From Ophioderma brevispina (taxonomy: Eukaryota > Echinodermata > Ophiuroidea > Amphilepidida > Ophiodermatidae): a stretch of DNA of 64,000 nucleotides. The DNA lies in NCBI GenBank assembly GCA_023653785.1, contig JAMKCH010071783.1, positions 18,093 through 82,092 of the forward strand, read 5' to 3'. The position numbers were made by a program, and so were the translations under genes. A model generated the notes under the pieces. That model saw only the letters and a list, made by a program, of their open reading frames with translations. It was not told where the DNA came from and did not search any database. This document shows, piece by piece, positions 61,814-64,000 of this stretch. How positions within the stretch are numbered: the first letter of the stretch is position 1; each line of letters opens with the position of its first letter.

Positions 61814-62085
61814 CCTCTCGTAAATCAAAAGAGTGAACTTCACTCTATTAGAGTGACTACAGGGCCCACTATAAAAAGATTGAATTTCACATCTTCAAAG
61901 ACTACTTTTTTGGGTCAATTTACGCTTGATAATTTAAACAATGATAAAATGATTCATTTTGTCATTATCAAATCAAATTTGACCCAAAAGTGTTCTTTTT
62001 TAAGTTATGCAATTTATTCCTCTTTTTGGAGTGGGCCTTGTAGTCACTTCAAAGAGTTAAATTCACTCTTTTCCATTTAGAGAGT
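61814..62085. mobile_element. Foldback MITE, copy 3 (inverted mate)
   Basis: Same long hairpin as 24187-24466. Its central part reads GATAAAATGATTCATTTTGTCATTATC, in inverted context. It marks the end of the single R copy on the right arm. Confidence 0.75.
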
Positions 62086-63960
62086 ACCATTCTTTAAATG
62101 ATCACCCCAAAGCAATAGCTAAATTCTCTTGTGAAAACACGATGACATCAATTATACACAATTCAGAATACTTAGGAGAACAATTTAAGTAGAAATTCAA
62201 ACCTTGTATATATTGGGATAGAAGAGGACGCCAACCCCTTTGCCTCCCATACTAAGAAATACGGGGATACACCTGAATCGTCAGCTTGCGAGGATCTGTA
62301 GGTATGTACCCACAGTGACACCAATAAAGTCTTGATCTAGATGCGACCAGCCCCCGTCATTAATTCACATCCGTGTGTTATGGACAAAAAGGCAACCACC
62401 ACTGACAGCAGCTAGAATAACTGTATGGACAACTAGAACTGGAAGGCCAGGAGCAACATAGTCATGATGACATGACTAGATAGTATTTAACATTTTGCGC
62501 ATCTTTATTTTTTCGTTGACTACCTATCGAGACGAGTTGCGTGAAGAAAAAAAAACTCAAGGTGACACAACACTATATATACCCAAGACGGTCTAGACTC
62601 ACCAAGTCCGGCATCTCCAGCCCTTGAACTACGCAGATGATCTAGCACTAACAGCGGATCTGATATGTGGTGCACAATGTCTACTAGATGCTGCTTCTAA
62701 ATGCAATACATTAAATTCAAAGTAAGACGGAATATGACCGTCAATGAGAAGATTAATTTCAACTTCCTACAGACGGTACCCACCTCAAAGAGATCAGGGA
62801 CTTCAAAACTGGTGACCTATGTTGCCGACAGCAATAAAAACTTCCTGTCACACAAAGTACCAGCTTGGAATTGCCTGCATAAACAACACCACCTATGTAA
62901 TCTGCTATCTCCAATTCAACCAAGCTGAAGTTCTTTAGAGCCTGGTGTAGAGTCGTCCTGTGTATATGGCTCTGAGACCGTGTACCATGAATAAGAGCTC
63001 AGGAAAACTGGATGACACCACACCAGGCTTCCTTTATGCGAGGTATAACCACATATCAATACGGCGTGATCACATGAACTGACCAAGCACCGATAAGGGA
63101 GATACCTCCAATTTCATCTACTGTTGCCCAAAATTGGGGGATCATTAGTCGCAGTTGGAGGTTACCATGCTCAACAGTGGGTCGTCGCCCCTTTAACTAC
63201 ATTGATTGATTGCTCGGACATCCAACAGGATCAATCTGACATCCCCAACTTTATGACGGACTGAAACATTTGGCGCTACATCGTAAACAGCACCTTGGTT
63301 GCAGCCGCTTAGATAGATTGACAACGTACACCCACACATATCTTATTTAACATATCTTTACCTTATAGATCACACGAAGTTACATTCCACAACCGAAATT
63401 TTTTAGGAAGAATTTACAAAGCGCCAAATCAAGTAACTCCGGTCCAACCTTCGATATTTTTAACATATCAAAATATATCCAAATAGACTAGCATATGATT
63501 GGATTGCCAGAGAGGATATCCAATATCAATGTGTTACCCACTGAAACACGAAGAGCATATTTGAGCAACGATTCTCTTTCCACCCATGTTCTATCAAGGG
63601 GGCTCCTGAACTCTTTACCAACTGATGCTACACCTCTGTGTTTATTACACCCTCATCTCTGGGGGTGTCTACGATCTCATGACCTGCATTTGAGACCCCA
63701 AGATCTACCAATTTGTCAGCCATCAGAGATTTTTCCTTCAACTGTCCGCTCCTCATTCCTACTAATCAAAATAGGGTCTTTGGGGTGCAGTGGAAAATTT
63801 GCAAAAAAAAAATATATGGGTCTCTAACTGAAAGTTTAAAAATATGATGTCTGTGTGTGACAACAAGCTGACAATGGGGGTCTAAACGCCTTACATAATG
63901 TCAATCCACCTCCAAAGTGTGGAGTGACCCCGGGGTCTACTCCCTGATATTATCCACATA
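62086..63960. repeat. Right member of outer inverted repeat (mate 22.29-24.19 kb)
   Basis: Reverse-complement match to 22.29-24.19 kb, including the LINE remnant below. It ends near the window edge, so the repeat may continue outside. Confidence 0.7.
62590..63320 (+). pseudogene. LINE RT remnant with intact YADD, right copy
   Basis: The plus strand at 62630-62659 reads YADDLALTAD, the catalytic RT motif C. It is followed by FNFLQTVPTSK and, across frameshifts, SGTSKLVTYVADS, AWN and the SPIQPS to VES-type stretch near 62900. The order equals that of the left copy at 22.93-23.66 kb, which lacks the Tyr. Upstream RT motifs are absent, so this is a 5'-truncated, frame-broken copy. Confidence 0.65.
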
Positions 63961-64000
63961 GATGCATATTCCTTCAAGTACTAAAACGATTGCATGGATT

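Larger units (their letters stand above)
47171..62090 (-). repeat. Giant palindrome, right arm
   Basis: Mirror of 36.25-46.64 kb with an extra ~5.2-kb tandem duplication (50.16-55.34 and 55.38-60.56 kb). The inner part (47.2-49.4 kb) pairs closely with 44.4-46.6 kb. Farther out, the arms differ by many substitutions. Confidence 0.8.

Noticed and set aside
36248..62090. Palindrome purely as a template-complement read chimera
   Set aside because: The arms differ by many substitutions, a 12-kb block and element insertions, which a single fold-back read would not show. Local artefacts remain likely in the tandem units.
1..64000. CRISPR arrays, rRNA genes or bacterial-type operons
   Set aside because: No direct-repeat/spacer arrays, rRNA signatures or collinear long ORFs were seen. 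The window is eukaryotic in character.

Overview
This window looks like AT-rich, repeat-dominated nuclear DNA of a metazoan, most likely a marine invertebrate. There are no bacterial-style gene clusters. The sequence holds spliced exon candidates, tRNA-derived SINEs, several non-LTR retrotransposon lineages, a Penelope-like element and many foldback (MITE-like) elements. I cannot name the species. All alignments below were made by eye, so identities and edges are approximate.

Layout. 1-5.6 kb: an element with ~480-bp inverted ends enclosing a LINE fragment, a tRNA-derived SINE and a broken CR1/L2-like reverse-transcriptase fragment. 5.6-15.5 kb: segmental-duplication block S. It contains a 3.2-kb Jockey-type LINE insertion and an internal second copy of part of itself. 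15.5-22.3 kb: mostly unrecognised DNA with one clear Harbinger-like MITE and an 89-bp tandem duplication. 22.3-24.2 kb: a LINE remnant that recurs inverted at 62.1-64.0 kb. 24.2-37.06 kb: two ~815-bp direct repeats (R) bracketing a second copy of block S and two head-to-tail Penelope-like units that carry hammerhead-ribozyme-like motifs. 36.25-62.1 kb: a giant nested inverted repeat centred near 46.9 kb, with a ~0.5-kb non-palindromic spacer. Its right arm also carries a ~5.2-kb tandem duplication.

The only host gene I can support lies in the palindrome arms. Exons flanked by plausible splice sites encode a pre-SAM region and a SAM domain most like the first SAM domain of kazrin (liprin/kazrin family). 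One copy runs leftward in the left arm (44.05 to 37.35 kb) and one runs rightward in the right arm (49.75 to 61.02 kb), so the two copies are head to head. One exon is present a third time through the right-arm tandem duplication. Most copies contain frame-disrupting indels; the second SAM exon of the right arm is intact.

Two kinds of divergence are mixed here. The palindrome arms differ by many substitutions and by mobile-element content, as a real old duplication would. The tandem copies (50.2-55.3 versus 55.4-60.6 kb, and 31.0-33.8 versus 33.8-36.2 kb) differ mainly by single-base indels and by homopolymer runs present in one copy only. That pattern suggests unpolished long-read sequence or falsely duplicated haplotypes. 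Copy number and coding status should therefore be read cautiously.
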